Source of the DNA: Thiothrix sp. UBA5583 | GTDB lineage: Bacteria > Pseudomonadota > Gammaproteobacteria > Thiotrichales > Thiotrichaceae | NCBI GenBank assembly: GCA_002425225.1 | Contig: DILV01000018.1 | Span: 67,819-131,818, forward strand | Direction of reading: 5' to 3' | Length of the DNA: 64,000 bases | Shown: one piece after another, positions 55,067 through 64,000 of the stretch | How the letters are laid out: the number at the start of each line of letters is the position of its first letter | Position numbering within the stretch: position 1 is the stretch's first letter | Translations under genes and position numbers: made by a program | Notes under the pieces: model-generated | Database searches by the model: none | Told to the model about the DNA's origin: nothing | What the model saw: the letters and a program-made list of their open reading frames with translations, nothing else

Positions 55067-55110
55067 TGAAATACATTCCGAATAAAACGTGGCGATGGCG
55101 TTCCCGCTAA
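55066..55110 (+). CDS. trpL: Predicted Trp leader peptide of trpE
   Basis: A 14-codon frame beginning inside the gph stop and encoding MKYIPNKTWRWRSR. It has two Trp codons (55090-55092 and 55096-55098) in three codons, which is rare by chance. It ends 45 bases before trpE. Codons 4 to 8 form one arm of the helix that masks the trpE SD. There is no SD of its own; reinitiation after gph is likely. Seen: the frame and its position. Inferred: its role in sensing charged tRNA-Trp. Confidence 0.65.
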   Translation: MKYIPNKTWRWRSR

Positions 55111-55149
55111 CCCCAGCAGGAAGTGTTTCGTTGACCGTTTTATTTGGAA
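55076..55149 (+). promoter_or_regulatory. Long-range helix masking the trpE SD
   Basis: TTCCGAATAAAACG (55076-55089) pairs with CGTTTTATTTGGAA (55136-55149): 14 pairs, one a G-U. The right arm contains the trpE SD region (GGAAG). A ribosome stalled at the leader Trp codons would cover the left arm and free the SD. No U-tract follows, so this fits translational rather than transcriptional control. Confidence 0.6.
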
Positions 55150-55155
55150 GCCCTC

Positions 55156-56637
55156 ATGAATCAGGATACCTTTGATACTTATATTGCCCAAGGCTACAAC
55201 CGTGTCCCCGTCCGCCGCACCACTCTGGCAGACCTCGACACCCCGTTAAGCGCCTATCTCAAACTGGCTGATGCGCCCTATTCCTACCTGTTCGAGTCTG
55301 TACAGGGCGGGGAGAAATGGGGGCGTTATTCCATGCTCGGCCTGCCCGCCAAAACGTTCATCAAGGTGTTTGGTTTGCGGGTGGAATTGCACCGCGCCCA
55401 TCAACCGGTTGAAAGTTTTGACGTAGTTGACCCATTGGCGTGGATTACGTCATTCCAGCAACAATACAACGTGCCGGACATTGAAGGTTTGCCACGTTTC
55501 AACGGCGGTCTGGTCGGCTATTTCGGCTACGAAACCATCCGTTACATTGAGAAAAAACTCAGCACGGGGCGTGACAAGCCCGACCCGATCGGCACGCCTG
55601 ACATCCTGCTGATGGTGTCAGATGAGGTGGTGGTATTCGACAACCTGCGCGGCGAACTGCATTTGATCGTGCTGGCAGAAGCCGGTGGTTTCCAGCAAGC
55701 GCAGCAACGGCTGGATGCGCTGGAACGCCAGTTGCAGGAAGCTCGCCGCCTCTACCAACCTGCCCCTAAAGCCCGGCAGGTTGAGGAAAGCGATTTCGTT
55801 TCCGGCTTTACCGAGCAGGGCTTCAAGGATGCGGTGGTCGCTGCCAAGGAATACATCAAGGCCGGTGACATCATGCAGGTAGTACTTTCGCAACGCATGA
55901 GCATCCCGTTTGAAGCCCCACCGCTGGACTTGTACCGCGCCTTGCGCCGCCTCAACCCGTCGCCGTACATGTATTTCCTCAATCTGGGCGATTTCCACAT
56001 CGTCGGCTCCTCACCGGAAATCCTGGTGCGTCTGGAAGACGACGTGATCACTGTGCGCCCGATTGCCGGAACCCGCAAGCGCGGCGACACCGAACAACGC
56101 GATCAGGAACTGGAAACCGAACTGCTCAACGACCCCAAGGAAATAGCCGAACACCTGATGCTGATCGACCTTGGGCGCAACGACACCGGGCGCGTCAGCG
56201 AAATCGGCTCCGTCAAGCTGACCGATAAAATGATCGTGGAACGCTATTCGCACGTCATGCACATCGTTTCCAACGTCACCGGCAAACTGCTGCCGGGGCT
56301 GGATGCGATGGACGTATTACGCGCCACCTTTCCCGCCGGAACCGTCAGCGGCGCACCCAAAATCCGTGCGATGGAAATCATCGACGAATTCGAGCCGGTC
56401 AAGCGTGGCGTCTACTCCGGTGCGGTCGGCTATCTGGCCTGGAACGGCAATATGGATACTGCCATTGCCATCCGTACCGCCGTGATCAAGGATACTGTGC
56501 TGCACATCCAGGCCGGTGCAGGTGTGGTGTACGACTCCATCCCCGATTTGGAATGGAAGGAAACCATGAACAAAGGGCGTGCGGTGTTCCGCGCCGCCAG
56601 TGCTGCATTATCCGGCCTCAACGGCAAACACAAATAA
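55156..56637 (+). CDS. trpE: Anthranilate synthase component I
   Basis: Makes anthranilate from chorismate, the first step of tryptophan synthesis, with TrpG. The ATG at 55156 gives 493 residues (a TTG four codons earlier is less likely). Feedback site: [21 protein letters not shown]-type N-terminal motif. Catalytic domain: [56 protein letters not shown] and [11 protein letters not shown]. trpG follows 14 bases later. A leader peptide and SD-masking helix lie just upstream. Confidence 0.97.
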   Translation: MNQDTFDTYIAQGYNRVPVRRTTLADLDTPLSAYLKLADAPYSYLFESVQGGEKWGRYSMLGLPAKTFIKVFGLRVELHRAHQPVESFDVVDPLAWITSFQQQYNVPDIEGLPRFNGGLVGYFGYETIRYIEKKLSTGRDKPDPIGTPDILLMVSDEVVVFDNLRGELHLIVLAEAGGFQQAQQRLDALERQLQEARRLYQPAPKARQVEESDFVSGFTEQGFKDAVVAAKEYIKAGDIMQVVLSQRMSIPFEAPPLDLYRALRRLNPSPYMYFLNLGDFHIVGSSPEILVRLEDDVITVRPIAGTRKRGDTEQRDQELETELLNDPKEIAEHLMLIDLGRNDTGRVSEIGSVKLTDKMIVERYSHVMHIVSNVTGKLLPGLDAMDVLRATFPAGTVSGAPKIRAMEIIDEFEPVKRGVYSGAVGYLAWNGNMDTAIAIRTAVIKDTVLHIQAGAGVVYDSIPDLEWKETMNKGRAVFRAASAALSGLNGKHK

Positions 56638-56651
56638 GCAGGAGGTGTAAG

Positions 56652-57236
56652 ATGCGTGTCTTAATGGTTGATAACTATGACTCTTTTACTTACAACCTTG
56701 TTCAGTATCTGGGTGAGTTGGGTGCAGACGTTCAGGTTGTACGTAACGACGAAATCCCGGTGGAAGCGATTGACGATATTGCGCCGGACAAGATCGTGCT
56801 GTCCCCCGGCCCTTGTACGCCGACCGAAGCGGGTATTTCCATCCCCACCCTGCTGCGCTTTGCCGGAAAAATCCCGATTCTGGGCGTATGCCTTGGGCAT
56901 CAATCCATCGGGCAGGCGTTTGGCGGCAGGATTATCCGCGCCAAGGAAATCATGCACGGCAAAACCTCCATGATCCATCACAAAGGCGTGGGCGTATTCA
57001 GCAACTTGCCCAGCCCGCTGGAAGCTACCCGCTACCATTCGCTGGTGATTGAGCAGGCAACCATCCCCGACTGTCTGGAAATTACCGCGTGGACGAAAAC
57101 GGCAGACGGCAAGCTGGATGAAATCATGGGCGTGCGGCATAAAACCCTGCCGGTGGAAGGGGTGCAGTTCCACCCGGAATCCATCCTGACGCAGTATGGG
57201 CATGAGATGCTGAGGAATTTTCTGGATGGAAAATAA
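56652..57236 (+). CDS. trpG: Anthranilate synthase component II (glutamine amidotransferase)
   Basis: Supplies ammonia from glutamine to TrpE; may also serve PabB. The ATG at 56652, after AGGAGG, gives 194 residues; the frame extending upstream overlaps trpE and is spurious. Class I amidotransferase: [23 protein letters not shown], the nucleophile Cys in [11 protein letters not shown] and the His-Glu pair in VQFHPESI. trpD and trpC do not follow; an RDD-family gene overlaps its end. Confidence 0.96.
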   Translation: MRVLMVDNYDSFTYNLVQYLGELGADVQVVRNDEIPVEAIDDIAPDKIVLSPGPCTPTEAGISIPTLLRFAGKIPILGVCLGHQSIGQAFGGRIIRAKEIMHGKTSMIHHKGVGVFSNLPSPLEATRYHSLVIEQATIPDCLEITAWTKTADGKLDEIMGVRHKTLPVEGVQFHPESILTQYGHEMLRNFLDGK

Positions 57237-57672
57237 CGTCACCCTCCTGCGCCGCCTTGGTGCAATGATCTACGACACCGTACTCGCCGGTTTCAGTATC
57301 GTGGTGGTCGCTGGCATCATTGCCGTCATTTTCCAGAGCATCACTGGCATCAAACTGCCTGACGTGGCGATGATCCTGCTCTACGCGGGCATGGCTTATG
57401 GCTTTTTTACCTTTTTCTGGATGCGCGGCGGGCAAACGCTGGGGATGCGGGCTTGGAAAGTGCGCGTAGTCACCAGCGACGATCAGCCCATCAACCGCCA
57501 GCAGGCCTCGGCGCGTTTCCTCTGGTCTATTGCCAGTTGGGCTGCGCTGGGTATCGGTTTTCTGGTTTCCCTTGTCAACACTGACAAACTGACGTGGCAT
57601 GACCGTTTTTCCGGTACACGTCTGATCAGGATTGAAAAACCCCTTCCCTGGTGGCCCCGGCAGCAAAAATAG
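57226..57672 (+). CDS. RDD-family membrane protein
   Basis: A 148-residue protein with the RDD fold: an N-terminal [12 protein letters not shown] (Arg, then Asp in the first membrane segment). Three or so hydrophobic segments follow, the turn [14 protein letters not shown], and a late [10 protein letters not shown] holding the second Asp. The family is proposed to act in small-molecule or ion transport, without a fixed substrate. Its ATG lies 11 bases inside trpG, so the two are translationally coupled, though a functional link is not obvious. Confidence 0.85.
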   Translation: MENNVTLLRRLGAMIYDTVLAGFSIVVVAGIIAVIFQSITGIKLPDVAMILLYAGMAYGFFTFFWMRGGQTLGMRAWKVRVVTSDDQPINRQQASARFLWSIASWAALGIGFLVSLVNTDKLTWHDRFSGTRLIRIEKPLPWWPRQQK

Positions 57673-57728
57673 TCGGTCTGGGGTAAACTTACCCGCTATC
57701 ACCACCAGAATGACTGCAAGGATAATGC

Positions 57729-59216
57729 ATGAACTACCACTTTGAGGCATCTGCCAACCCCGCCACCATCCATACCGATTGCGTGATCGTGGGCATCTAT
57801 AAACAGGGCAAACTGTCAGCGGCGGCCAGTCAACTGGATGCAGCCAGTGAAGGTGCCATTACTGCCCATCTGGACATGGGTGATTTCAGCGGCGACAAGC
57901 ATCGTACCAGCCTGGTGTACAAACTGCCGGGTGTTACCAGCAAACGAGTGCTGCTGGTGGGCATGGGGGAAAAGGACAAACTAACCCAGGAATCCCTCGC
58001 ACAGCTTACCCAAACAGCAGTTAATGCGCTGAAAACCAGCAAAACCAACAATGTGGTTTCCTTCCTGACCGATGAAATTGCCCCGGACTTTCTGGAAGCA
58101 GCCGTGCGCCAAACAGTAACTGCCGTAACGGATGCGCTGTACACTTTCGACCAGTTCAAGAGCAAGAAAGACGAAGCAGCCCGCCCGGTATTGGCAGGCT
58201 GGACGGTTGCCCACACACTCGCCGGTGATTTCAGCAAACCACTCAGTCATGGTATTGCCATTGCTGAAGGCATGTGCGTCGCCCGTGACCTTGCCAACAG
58301 CCCCGGCAATGTCTGCACCCCCTCCCATCTGGCAATGGTGGCGCAGGAGCTTGCCAATTCTTCCAACAAAACCGACGTCAACATTCTTGAAGAAGGCGAC
58401 ATGGAAGCCTTGGGCATGGGTTCTTTCCTGTCGGTGTCCAAGGGCAGTGCGCAAGACGGCAAAATGATCATCCTGCAATACCACGGCGGTAAAACCGGTG
58501 AAGCGCCGCTAGTACTGGTAGGCAAAGGCATTACCTTCGACACCGGTGGCATCTCACTTAAACCGAGCGCTGCCATGGATGAAATGAAATTCGACATGAG
58601 TGGAGCAGCCAGTGTGTTGGGGACAATGACCGCCTGCATTGCCATGCAATTACCCTTGAATGTGGTCGGCATGATCGCAGCGGCTGAGAACATGCCTAGC
58701 AGCAAAGCCAGCAAACCGGGCGACATCGTGACCAGCATGTCCGGCAAGACCATCGAAATTCTCAATACGGATGCGGAAGGTCGTCTGGTCTTGTGTGATG
58801 CCCTCACCTACGCCGAACGCTTCAACCCGGCAGCCGTCATCGACATTGCTACCCTGACTGGTGCGTGCATCACTGCGCTGGGGCATCACACCAGTGGACT
58901 GCTTGGCAATAGCGATGCACTGGCAGAAGAAATCATCATTGCCAGCAAACAGGCCAGTGATGATGTGTGGCGCTTGCCTATGGGTGAAAAATATCAGGAT
59001 CAGCTCAAAAGCAACTTCGCCGACATGGCAAACATTGGTGGCGCACCGGGCGGCACGATCACCGCCGCCTGTTTCCTGTCACGCTTTGCCGAAAACTATC
59101 CGTGGGCACATCTGGATATTGCCGGTACTGCCTGGAAAAGCGGTGCGGCAAAAGGCGCGACCGGACGCCCGGTTCCCCTGCTGTGCCAATGGCTGATCAA
59201 CCGTGCTGGCACATGA
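57729..59216 (+). CDS. pepA: Leucyl aminopeptidase PepA
   Basis: Hexameric zinc or manganese M17 aminopeptidase; in E. coli it also binds DNA. The 495-residue protein has the catalytic C-terminal domain with GKGITFDTGGISLKP, NTDAEGRLVL (signature with metal ligands), and the DSMxEMKFDMSGAA-like stretch. The late HLDIAGTAW is also present. The N-terminal domain is alpha/beta (about 1-165). Its stop overlaps the holC start by ATGA. Confidence 0.97.
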   Translation: MNYHFEASANPATIHTDCVIVGIYKQGKLSAAASQLDAASEGAITAHLDMGDFSGDKHRTSLVYKLPGVTSKRVLLVGMGEKDKLTQESLAQLTQTAVNALKTSKTNNVVSFLTDEIAPDFLEAAVRQTVTAVTDALYTFDQFKSKKDEAARPVLAGWTVAHTLAGDFSKPLSHGIAIAEGMCVARDLANSPGNVCTPSHLAMVAQELANSSNKTDVNILEEGDMEALGMGSFLSVSKGSAQDGKMIILQYHGGKTGEAPLVLVGKGITFDTGGISLKPSAAMDEMKFDMSGAASVLGTMTACIAMQLPLNVVGMIAAAENMPSSKASKPGDIVTSMSGKTIEILNTDAEGRLVLCDALTYAERFNPAAVIDIATLTGACITALGHHTSGLLGNSDALAEEIIIASKQASDDVWRLPMGEKYQDQLKSNFADMANIGGAPGGTITAACFLSRFAENYPWAHLDIAGTAWKSGAAKGATGRPVPLLCQWLINRAGT

Positions 59217-59641
59217 CCAAAGTTGATTTTTACGTTGGCAAGACCAACAGTTTGCAGGCACGGCTGTTGCTGGCCTGCAAGGTCGTGACCAAAGCCCATC
59301 AACACGGGATGCCGACCTACATCCACACCGACAGCCCCGCCACGACCGCACGACTGGATGATTTGTTGTGGACATTTCACGACATTGCGTTCATTCCTCA
59401 TGCACTGGCTCCCAGCAAGGAAGCCAATAGCCGCATCCTGCTGGGGCATGATCACGAGCCGATGGAAAACTGTGGATTGCTGATTAATTTATCCAACGAA
59501 ATACCGTCTTTTTTCTCGCGGTTTGAACGTCTGGCTGAAATTCTGGATCAGGAAGAAGCTATTTTGCACGCTGGTCGCAAACGTTATCAGTTTTATCGGG
59601 ACAGGGGCTATAATCTGGACTACCATCAACTGAATATCTGA
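59213..59641 (+). CDS. holC: DNA polymerase III chi subunit
   Basis: Clamp-loader accessory subunit linking the polymerase to SSB. The 142-residue protein opens with KVDFYVGKTNSLQARLLLACKVV and has the LLWTFHDIAFIPH and LINLSNEIPSFFSRFERLAEIL regions, all typical of HolC. The true ATG at 59213 overlaps the pepA stop; the longer open frame is antisense-like. The pepA-holC-valS order matches E. coli. Confidence 0.95.
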   Translation: MTKVDFYVGKTNSLQARLLLACKVVTKAHQHGMPTYIHTDSPATTARLDDLLWTFHDIAFIPHALAPSKEANSRILLGHDHEPMENCGLLINLSNEIPSFFSRFERLAEILDQEEAILHAGRKRYQFYRDRGYNLDYHQLNI

Positions 59642-59658
59642 CAACAGCCACAAGCAAC

Positions 59659-59997
59659 ATGATGCAGGATTTTGACAAAACCATACGCATTCCGGTCATT
59701 ACCGATCTGGTAAGAGCAGGTAATCCTGAGGTTGTGGGTGTAACCAAAAACCAGCAAGCCAAACAGCAGCGTCGCCAGGTCTTTGAACAACGCCTGAAGG
59801 AACGCATTGCCGAGCTGCAATCTGCCACCGGACAAGATGAATATTCCGGCTTGGCGCGTGCCCATGCCATCCGCTCGGAAAGCCACCGGGAAAACGACGC
59901 ATCCACCCAGTCGCGTTTCGACCCTTCAGTAGAAAAGCACATCGACGCCGCCCGCCACGAGCTGATCCGTGAACTTTCCGGGATGTTGAAGCCGTAA
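59659..59997 (+). CDS. Small conserved protein between holC and valS, unknown
   Basis: A 112-residue, mostly helical protein not recognised by motif. It has a hydrophobic start (RIPVITDLVRAG), a basic coiled-coil-like centre (KNQQAKQQRRQVFEQRLKER) and a charged C-terminal helix (HIDAARHELIRELSGML). No signal or membrane segment. Two ATGs stand in tandem at 59659; no clear SD. It lies 18 bases after holC and 48 bases before valS, so it is probably in the same transcript. The position suggests a role in replication or translation, but nothing in the sequence proves it. Confidence 0.7.
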   Translation: MMQDFDKTIRIPVITDLVRAGNPEVVGVTKNQQAKQQRRQVFEQRLKERIAELQSATGQDEYSGLARAHAIRSESHRENDASTQSRFDPSVEKHIDAARHELIRELSGMLKP

Positions 59998-60044
59998 AAT
60001 CCCGTTATAATGCCGTGTTTTGGACTTGCACAAAGTAGCGGCAC

Positions 60045-62870
60045 ATGGAAAAGACCTACCAACCTCAAGACATCGAACAACGCTGGTATCAGCACTGGGA
60101 ACAAAGCGGCTATTTCGCCCCCAAAGGCGAAGGCAAGCCGTATTGCATCATGATCCCGCCGCCGAACGTCACCGGCACGCTGCACATGGGGCACGGTTTC
60201 AACCAGATGGTGATCGACACCCTGATCCGCTACCACCGCATGAAGGGCGACAAAACCCTCTACCAACCCGGCACTGACCACGCAGGCATCGCCACGCAAA
60301 TGGTGGTGGAACGCCAATTGCTGGCACAAGGTGTGACCCGCCACGATCTGGGGCGTGAGGCTTTCCTCGAAAAGGTCTGGGAGTGGAAAGGGCAATCCGG
60401 CGACACCATCAACCGCCAATTGCGCCGTTTGGGGACGACCCCCGACTGGTCACGCGAACGCTTTACGATGGATGAAGGCTTGTCGGAGGCGGTGCGTGAA
60501 GTGTTCGTGCGCCTGCATGAAGAAGGCTTGATCTATCGCGGCAAACGCTTGGTGAATTGGGATACCGTGTTGCACACCGCTGTTTCCGACCTTGAAGTTG
60601 TGTCCGAAGAAGAAAACGGCAATATGTGGCACTTCCGCTACCCGCTGGCGGATGCGGCGGGCAATGCCACTGACGAATTCCTGATCGTTGCCACCACGCG
60701 CCCGGAAACCATGCTGGGTGACTCCGCCGTGGCGGTGAACCCGAAAGACGAGCGCTACCAGCATTTGATTGGCAAAAACGTGGTGCTGCCGCTGGTGGGG
60801 CGCTTGATTCCGGTGGTGGGCGACGATTACGCTGACCCAGAAAAAGGCACGGGCTGTGTGAAAATTACCCCGGCACACGATTTCAACGACTATCAGGTGG
60901 GCAAGCGTCACCACCTGCCGCTGATTAATATTTTTACCATTGATGCCTGCATCAACGAGGTAGCACCGGAAAAATATCAGGGTCTGGAACGCTTTGCGGC
61001 GCGTAAGCAAATCGTCGCGGACATGGACGCGCTCGGCTTGCTGGACAAAATCGAAGACCACAAGCTGATGGTTCCGCGTGGCGACCGTTCCGGCACGGTG
61101 ATCGAACCGTACCTGACGGATCAGTGGTACGTGGATTTGACCCGCGAAACGCTGGATGACGGACGACCCGGCGGCAAAACCGCGATTGCCCAACCGGCGA
61201 TTGACGTGGTGGCGAATGGTGAAGTGCGCTTCATTCCGGGCAACTGGGTGAACACCTACAACCACTGGATGAACAACCTCGACGACTGGTGCATTTCACG
61301 CCAATTGTGGTGGGGGCATCGCATTCCGGCGTGGTATGACGAGGCGGGCAATGTTTACGTGGCGCGTTCCGAAGCTGAAGTACGCAGCAAATACAGCCTG
61401 CCTGCCGACCTCGCCTTGCGTCAGGATGAGGACGTGCTGGATACGTGGTTCTCCTCCGCGCTGTGGCCGTTTTCTACCCTCGGTTGGCCGAATGTTGACG
61501 ATGAGGCACTGAAAGCCTTCTACCCGACCCAAATGCTGATGACCGGCTTCGACATCATCTTCTTCTGGGTGGCGCGGATGATCATGTTCGGCAAGAAATT
61601 CATGGGCGACGTGCCGTTCCGCGACGTGTACATCCACGGGCTGGTGAAGGATGCGGACGGGCAGAAAATGTCCAAATCCAAGGGTAACGTACTCGACCCG
61701 CTCGACATTATCGACGGCATCGACCTCGAAGCACTGGTTGCCAAACGCACTACTGGTTTGATGCGTCCCGAAGATGCTCCGAAAATCGAAAAGGCCACCC
61801 GCAAGCAATTCCCCGACGGCATCACCCCGCACGGCACGGATGCGCTGCGCATGACCTTTGCCTCGTTCGCCACGGCGGGGCGCGACATCCGCTTCGATAT
61901 GCAGCGGCTGGAAGGCTACCGCAATTTCTGCAACAAGCTGTGGAACGCGGCGCGTTACGTGCTGATGCAGTGCGAAGAGCAGGATACCGGGCTGGACGCA
62001 TCCTTGCCGGTGGAATTGTCGGCGGCAGATCGCTGGATCATTTCCTTGCTGCAACAGACCGAGGCTGAAGTCGCCGACCACATCGACAATTACCGCTTCG
62101 ACCTTGCCGCCAAAGCGATGTACGAATTTGCCTGGCACGAATACTGCGACTGGTATCTGGAGCTGACCAAGCCGATTTTAAGCAAAGCCAACGACAACCA
62201 GGCCGCCAAACGTGGCACACGCCGTACCTTGGTGCGCGTACTGGAAGCAGCGTTGCGCCTGATGCACCCGATCATGCCGTTCATCACCGAAGAAATCTGG
62301 CAGAACATCAAGGGCTTGGCGGGCGTATCCGGCGATTCCATCATGCTGCAACCCTACCCCGTCGCCGACACGGCACTGGTTGACCAAGCCGCGCTGACGG
62401 AAATCGAATGGGTGAAAGCCTTCATCATGGGCATCCGCCGCATCCGCTCCGAGATGGACATCAAGCCGGGGCAAGTGCTGGACGTGCTGCTGCAAAACTG
62501 GAACGACACCGACAAGGCGCTGTTCACCACCAGCGAAGCGTTTGCGCGGACGCTGGCGAAAGTCGGCAACGTGACGTGGCTGGAAGCGGGGGCGGATGCG
62601 CCGGAGTCGGCTACCGCACTGGTTGGCGAAATGCAAATCCTCATCCCGCTGGCGGGGCTGATCGACAAAGACGCGGAAATTGCGCGGCTGAGTAAGGAAA
62701 TCGAGAAGCTGCAAAAGAATCTCGGCGGGTTGGAAGGTCGGCTGAATAATCCGGCGTTTGCGGACAAAGCTCCGGCAGCAGTGCTGGAACAGACGCGCAA
62801 GCAGGCGGATGAGCAGCGCGTGGCGTTGGGACAGTTGGTGGGGCAGTTGGAGAAGATTCGGGCGTTGTGA
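60045..62870 (+). CDS. valS: Valyl-tRNA synthetase
   Basis: Charges tRNA-Val, with editing of misactivated threonine. The 941-residue class I enzyme has the HIGH motif in [15 protein letters not shown] (about 42-52), the editing domain (about 200-330, [17 protein letters not shown]) and the KMSKS motif in [15 protein letters not shown]. The anticodon domain and a C-terminal coiled-coil arm (about 875-941, [15 protein letters not shown]) follow. A decayed second copy of this gene's last 130 bases lies 470 bases downstream, so the present 3' end may have been supplied by an integrating element. Confidence 0.98.
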   Translation: MEKTYQPQDIEQRWYQHWEQSGYFAPKGEGKPYCIMIPPPNVTGTLHMGHGFNQMVIDTLIRYHRMKGDKTLYQPGTDHAGIATQMVVERQLLAQGVTRHDLGREAFLEKVWEWKGQSGDTINRQLRRLGTTPDWSRERFTMDEGLSEAVREVFVRLHEEGLIYRGKRLVNWDTVLHTAVSDLEVVSEEENGNMWHFRYPLADAAGNATDEFLIVATTRPETMLGDSAVAVNPKDERYQHLIGKNVVLPLVGRLIPVVGDDYADPEKGTGCVKITPAHDFNDYQVGKRHHLPLINIFTIDACINEVAPEKYQGLERFAARKQIVADMDALGLLDKIEDHKLMVPRGDRSGTVIEPYLTDQWYVDLTRETLDDGRPGGKTAIAQPAIDVVANGEVRFIPGNWVNTYNHWMNNLDDWCISRQLWWGHRIPAWYDEAGNVYVARSEAEVRSKYSLPADLALRQDEDVLDTWFSSALWPFSTLGWPNVDDEALKAFYPTQMLMTGFDIIFFWVARMIMFGKKFMGDVPFRDVYIHGLVKDADGQKMSKSKGNVLDPLDIIDGIDLEALVAKRTTGLMRPEDAPKIEKATRKQFPDGITPHGTDALRMTFASFATAGRDIRFDMQRLEGYRNFCNKLWNAARYVLMQCEEQDTGLDASLPVELSAADRWIISLLQQTEAEVADHIDNYRFDLAAKAMYEFAWHEYCDWYLELTKPILSKANDNQAAKRGTRRTLVRVLEAALRLMHPIMPFITEEIWQNIKGLAGVSGDSIMLQPYPVADTALVDQAALTEIEWVKAFIMGIRRIRSEMDIKPGQVLDVLLQNWNDTDKALFTTSEAFARTLAKVGNVTWLEAGADAPESATALVGEMQILIPLAGLIDKDAEIARLSKEIEKLQKNLGGLEGRLNNPAFADKAPAAVLEQTRKQADEQRVALGQLVGQLEKIRAL

Positions 62871-62874
62871 TTGA

Positions 62875-63006
62875 CTGAATCCTTATCGTAAATTGCGCTT
62901 GCAGACGTTGGGATTATGGAACGGGGTGGTTGTATTTGTGGTACACACGCCCCGTTTGTATAAAGACCACATTATCTCCATCCGTAAGGAAGGCAGAGAA
63001 ACATGA
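62875..63006 (+). pseudogene. brnT: 5'-truncated brnT toxin remnant
   Basis: The frame ending in a TGA that overlaps the brnA ATG (63003) encodes RLQTLGLWNGVVVFVVHT and then HIISIRKEGRE. This resembles the C-terminal half of BrnT RNase toxins, which end in an FVVHT strand and an IISARKA strand. Upstream the frame stops at 62872, two bases after valS, so the N-terminal part and the catalytic residues there are missing. The overlapping toxin-antitoxin arrangement is still intact. Identification is from memory of the family. Confidence 0.65.
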
Positions 63007-63329
63007 AGAACGAATCTACTGGAAGTATTTCCCCCGATAACCTGACCGATTGGGCGCAGGTACGGGCGATGAAAGATGAAGATATTCATCATGATGCCGA
63101 TAGCCCCAAGACTACTACCGATGACTGGGAAGGCGCAGTGATGAAGGTGGCAGGGAATGAAGTCGGTACAGTACGCACACGCGGGCGGCAAAAAACACCA
63201 CCTAAAGTGCAACTGTCGCTACGGATTTCCCCAGACGTGGTGGAATTTTTCCGCGCAACAGGTGATGGCTGGCAAACACGCATGGATGATGCTTTGCGCG
63301 AGTGGGTGGAGCAGCATAAAGCAGCTTAG
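63003..63329 (+). CDS. brnA: BrnA-family antitoxin
   Basis: A 108-residue protein with a disordered acidic N-terminus. The C-terminal ribbon-helix-helix fold contains KVQLSLRISPDVVEFFRATG and GWQTRMDDALREWVEQ, characteristic of BrnA antitoxins that bind BrnT and repress their own promoter. GGAAGG stands upstream. Its toxin partner is truncated, so this is now an orphan antitoxin, perhaps kept as a DNA-binding protein or anti-addiction factor, or newly decaying. Confidence 0.8.
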   Translation: MKNESTGSISPDNLTDWAQVRAMKDEDIHHDADSPKTTTDDWEGAVMKVAGNEVGTVRTRGRQKTPPKVQLSLRISPDVVEFFRATGDGWQTRMDDALREWVEQHKAA

Positions 63330-63338
63330 TAATTACCT

Positions 63339-63473
63339 CGAAAGGCGGGAAGGACGGCTGAATAATCCGCTATTTGCGGATAAAGCTCCGGCAGCAGTAT
63401 TCCACAAACGCGCAAGCAAGCGGGTTAGCAGCGGGCTACTTTGGGGCAGTTGAAGAAAATTCGGGTGTTGTGA
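63339..63473 (+). repeat. Decayed duplicate of the valS 3' end
   Basis: This stretch follows valS 62725-62870 closely: shared blocks include GGCTGAATAATCCG, AAAGCTCCGGCAGCAGT and GGGCAGTTG. It ends at an equivalent stop (TGTTGTGA, 63466-63473). About 12 bases are missing and many bases differ, so it no longer encodes the arm. With valS itself it makes direct repeats flanking brnTA, as expected when an element integrates at a gene's 3' end and restores it. Confidence 0.8.
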
Positions 63474-63600
63474 ACTAATAATTACTTCTGCCAGATGTTT
63501 ATATCTTCCGGCAAAAGTCAGAAATGATATTTTATGTAATGAAAAGAGTGTCGAAGCATGACGAATACACGGAAATTTAGATTCAAGTCAGATGAGTCAT

Positions 63601-64000
63601 ATGGCCACTGAAATATATCAAACTCAATATGGAAAACTGTTTGGTGCTAACTTTAACGATCTGCACCTAGACCTATTAAAAGAAAAATACCAAGGAAAAT
63701 TTAACTTAATAATAACATCGCCACCGTTCCCTCTGAACAACAAAAAAAAATATGGAAACCTGAAAGGCGAAAATTACTACCAATGGTTTGCTGATTTAGC
63801 TCCTATATTTTATGATCTCCTTGCAGATGATGGCTCATTAGTAATAGAAATAGGAAATTCTTGGGAGGCTAATAGACCCGTCCAATCACTCCTTCACTTG
63901 GAATGTTTATTCTCACTTGTTAAAAATGAAGATTCCGATTTAAGATTAATACAAGAATTCATTTGTTATAACCCCTCACGCTTACCATCTCCTGCACAGT
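63601..64000 (+). CDS. DNA methyltransferase, PvuII-like (cut by window edge)
   Basis: An N-terminal 133-residue part. It contains FNLIITSPPFPLN and KKKYGN, the catalytic motif IV (TSPPF, as in N4-cytosine enzymes) with the following K/R-YGN found in M.PvuII-type proteins. Then come LADDGSLVIEIGNSW and NRPVQS. The motif order (IV before the SAM-binding motif I, not yet seen) fits the beta class. A 17-codon frame at 63558-63611 overlaps its start and might couple translation. The DNA is about 35% GC against 57% for valS, so recent transfer is likely. A cognate nuclease gene may lie just beyond the window. Confidence 0.75.
   Translation, partial: MATEIYQTQYGKLFGANFNDLHLDLLKEKYQGKFNLIITSPPFPLNNKKKYGNLKGENYYQWFADLAPIFYDLLADDGSLVIEIGNSWEANRPVQSLLHLECLFSLVKNEDSDLRLIQEFICYNPSRLPSPAQ

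Noticed and set aside
63157-63453. 98-codon frame running from brnA into the valS-end duplicate
   Set aside because: It is a shifted frame of brnA fused to the decayed valS copy; the valS-like tail explains its protein-like appearance.

Overview
The window looks like chromosome of a free-living gammaproteobacterium with about 55-58% GC. Gene pairs typical of that class are present: prfB-lysS with the classical RF2 frameshift, pcnB-folK, rpe-gph-trpEG, pepA-holC-valS, rluD divergent from bamD, and ppsA-ppsR. An HrcA repressor, a complete ccoNOQP set, FNR, oxygen-independent HemN and many copies of a C-rich palindromic repeat suggest a microaerophilic, possibly sulfur-oxidising Thiothrix-like lineage. 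That placement is inference from gene content, not from a marker gene.

Layout. 1-3.8 kb: heat-shock block dnaK, grpE and hrcA on the minus strand, with a sigma-32-like promoter before dnaK and a hairpin that can cover the grpE Shine-Dalgarno. 3.9-9.1 kb: nadK and recN, then lysS and prfB. 9.2-14.5 kb: an exported metallo-beta-lactamase-fold protein and a 1431-residue lipoprotein made of a tandemly duplicated TPR module. 14.6-19.6 kb: a TetR, membrane-fusion and RND efflux operon with twin operators; the RND gene carries an in-frame palindromic repeat. 19.5-25.3 kb: minus-strand folK, pcnB, rimI, udg (also with an in-frame repeat), leuA and pssA. 25.3-33.3 kb: low-oxygen respiration, with a 39-residue membrane protein, fnr, hemN, a predicted FNR-controlled small RNA, and ccoH, ccoG, ccoP, ccoQ, ccoO, ccoN. 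33.6-42.6 kb: glycosyltransferase, LysR, ppsA with a structured leader, ppsR, folD, an SH3-type secreted protein, queA and tRNA-Leu(CAA). 42.6-47.9 kb: an orphan adaptor, a heme-oxygenase-like iron enzyme, a MerR with a degenerate B12 domain, photolyase and a pseudo-response regulator. 47.9-54.3 kb: oppF, pgeF, rluD, bamD, three tandem outer-membrane barrels and rpe. 54.4-62.9 kb: gph, a Trp leader peptide, trpE, trpG, an RDD protein, pepA, holC, a small unknown and valS.

The last kilobase differs from the rest. Just after valS lie a 5'-truncated brnT, an intact brnA and a decayed second copy of the valS 3' end. AT-rich DNA follows, with the start of a PvuII-like DNA methyltransferase that runs off the window. 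This looks like the border of a mobile island inserted at the valS 3' end.

The two regulatory systems I consider most interesting are a predicted translational attenuator of trpE and a predicted FNR-driven small RNA. In the first, a 14-residue Trp-Arg-Trp leader overlaps a 14-bp helix that masks the trpE ribosome-binding site. The second displays CCUCCUC in a loop. Both are predictions read from sequence. No rRNA, CRISPR array or complete insertion sequence was seen.
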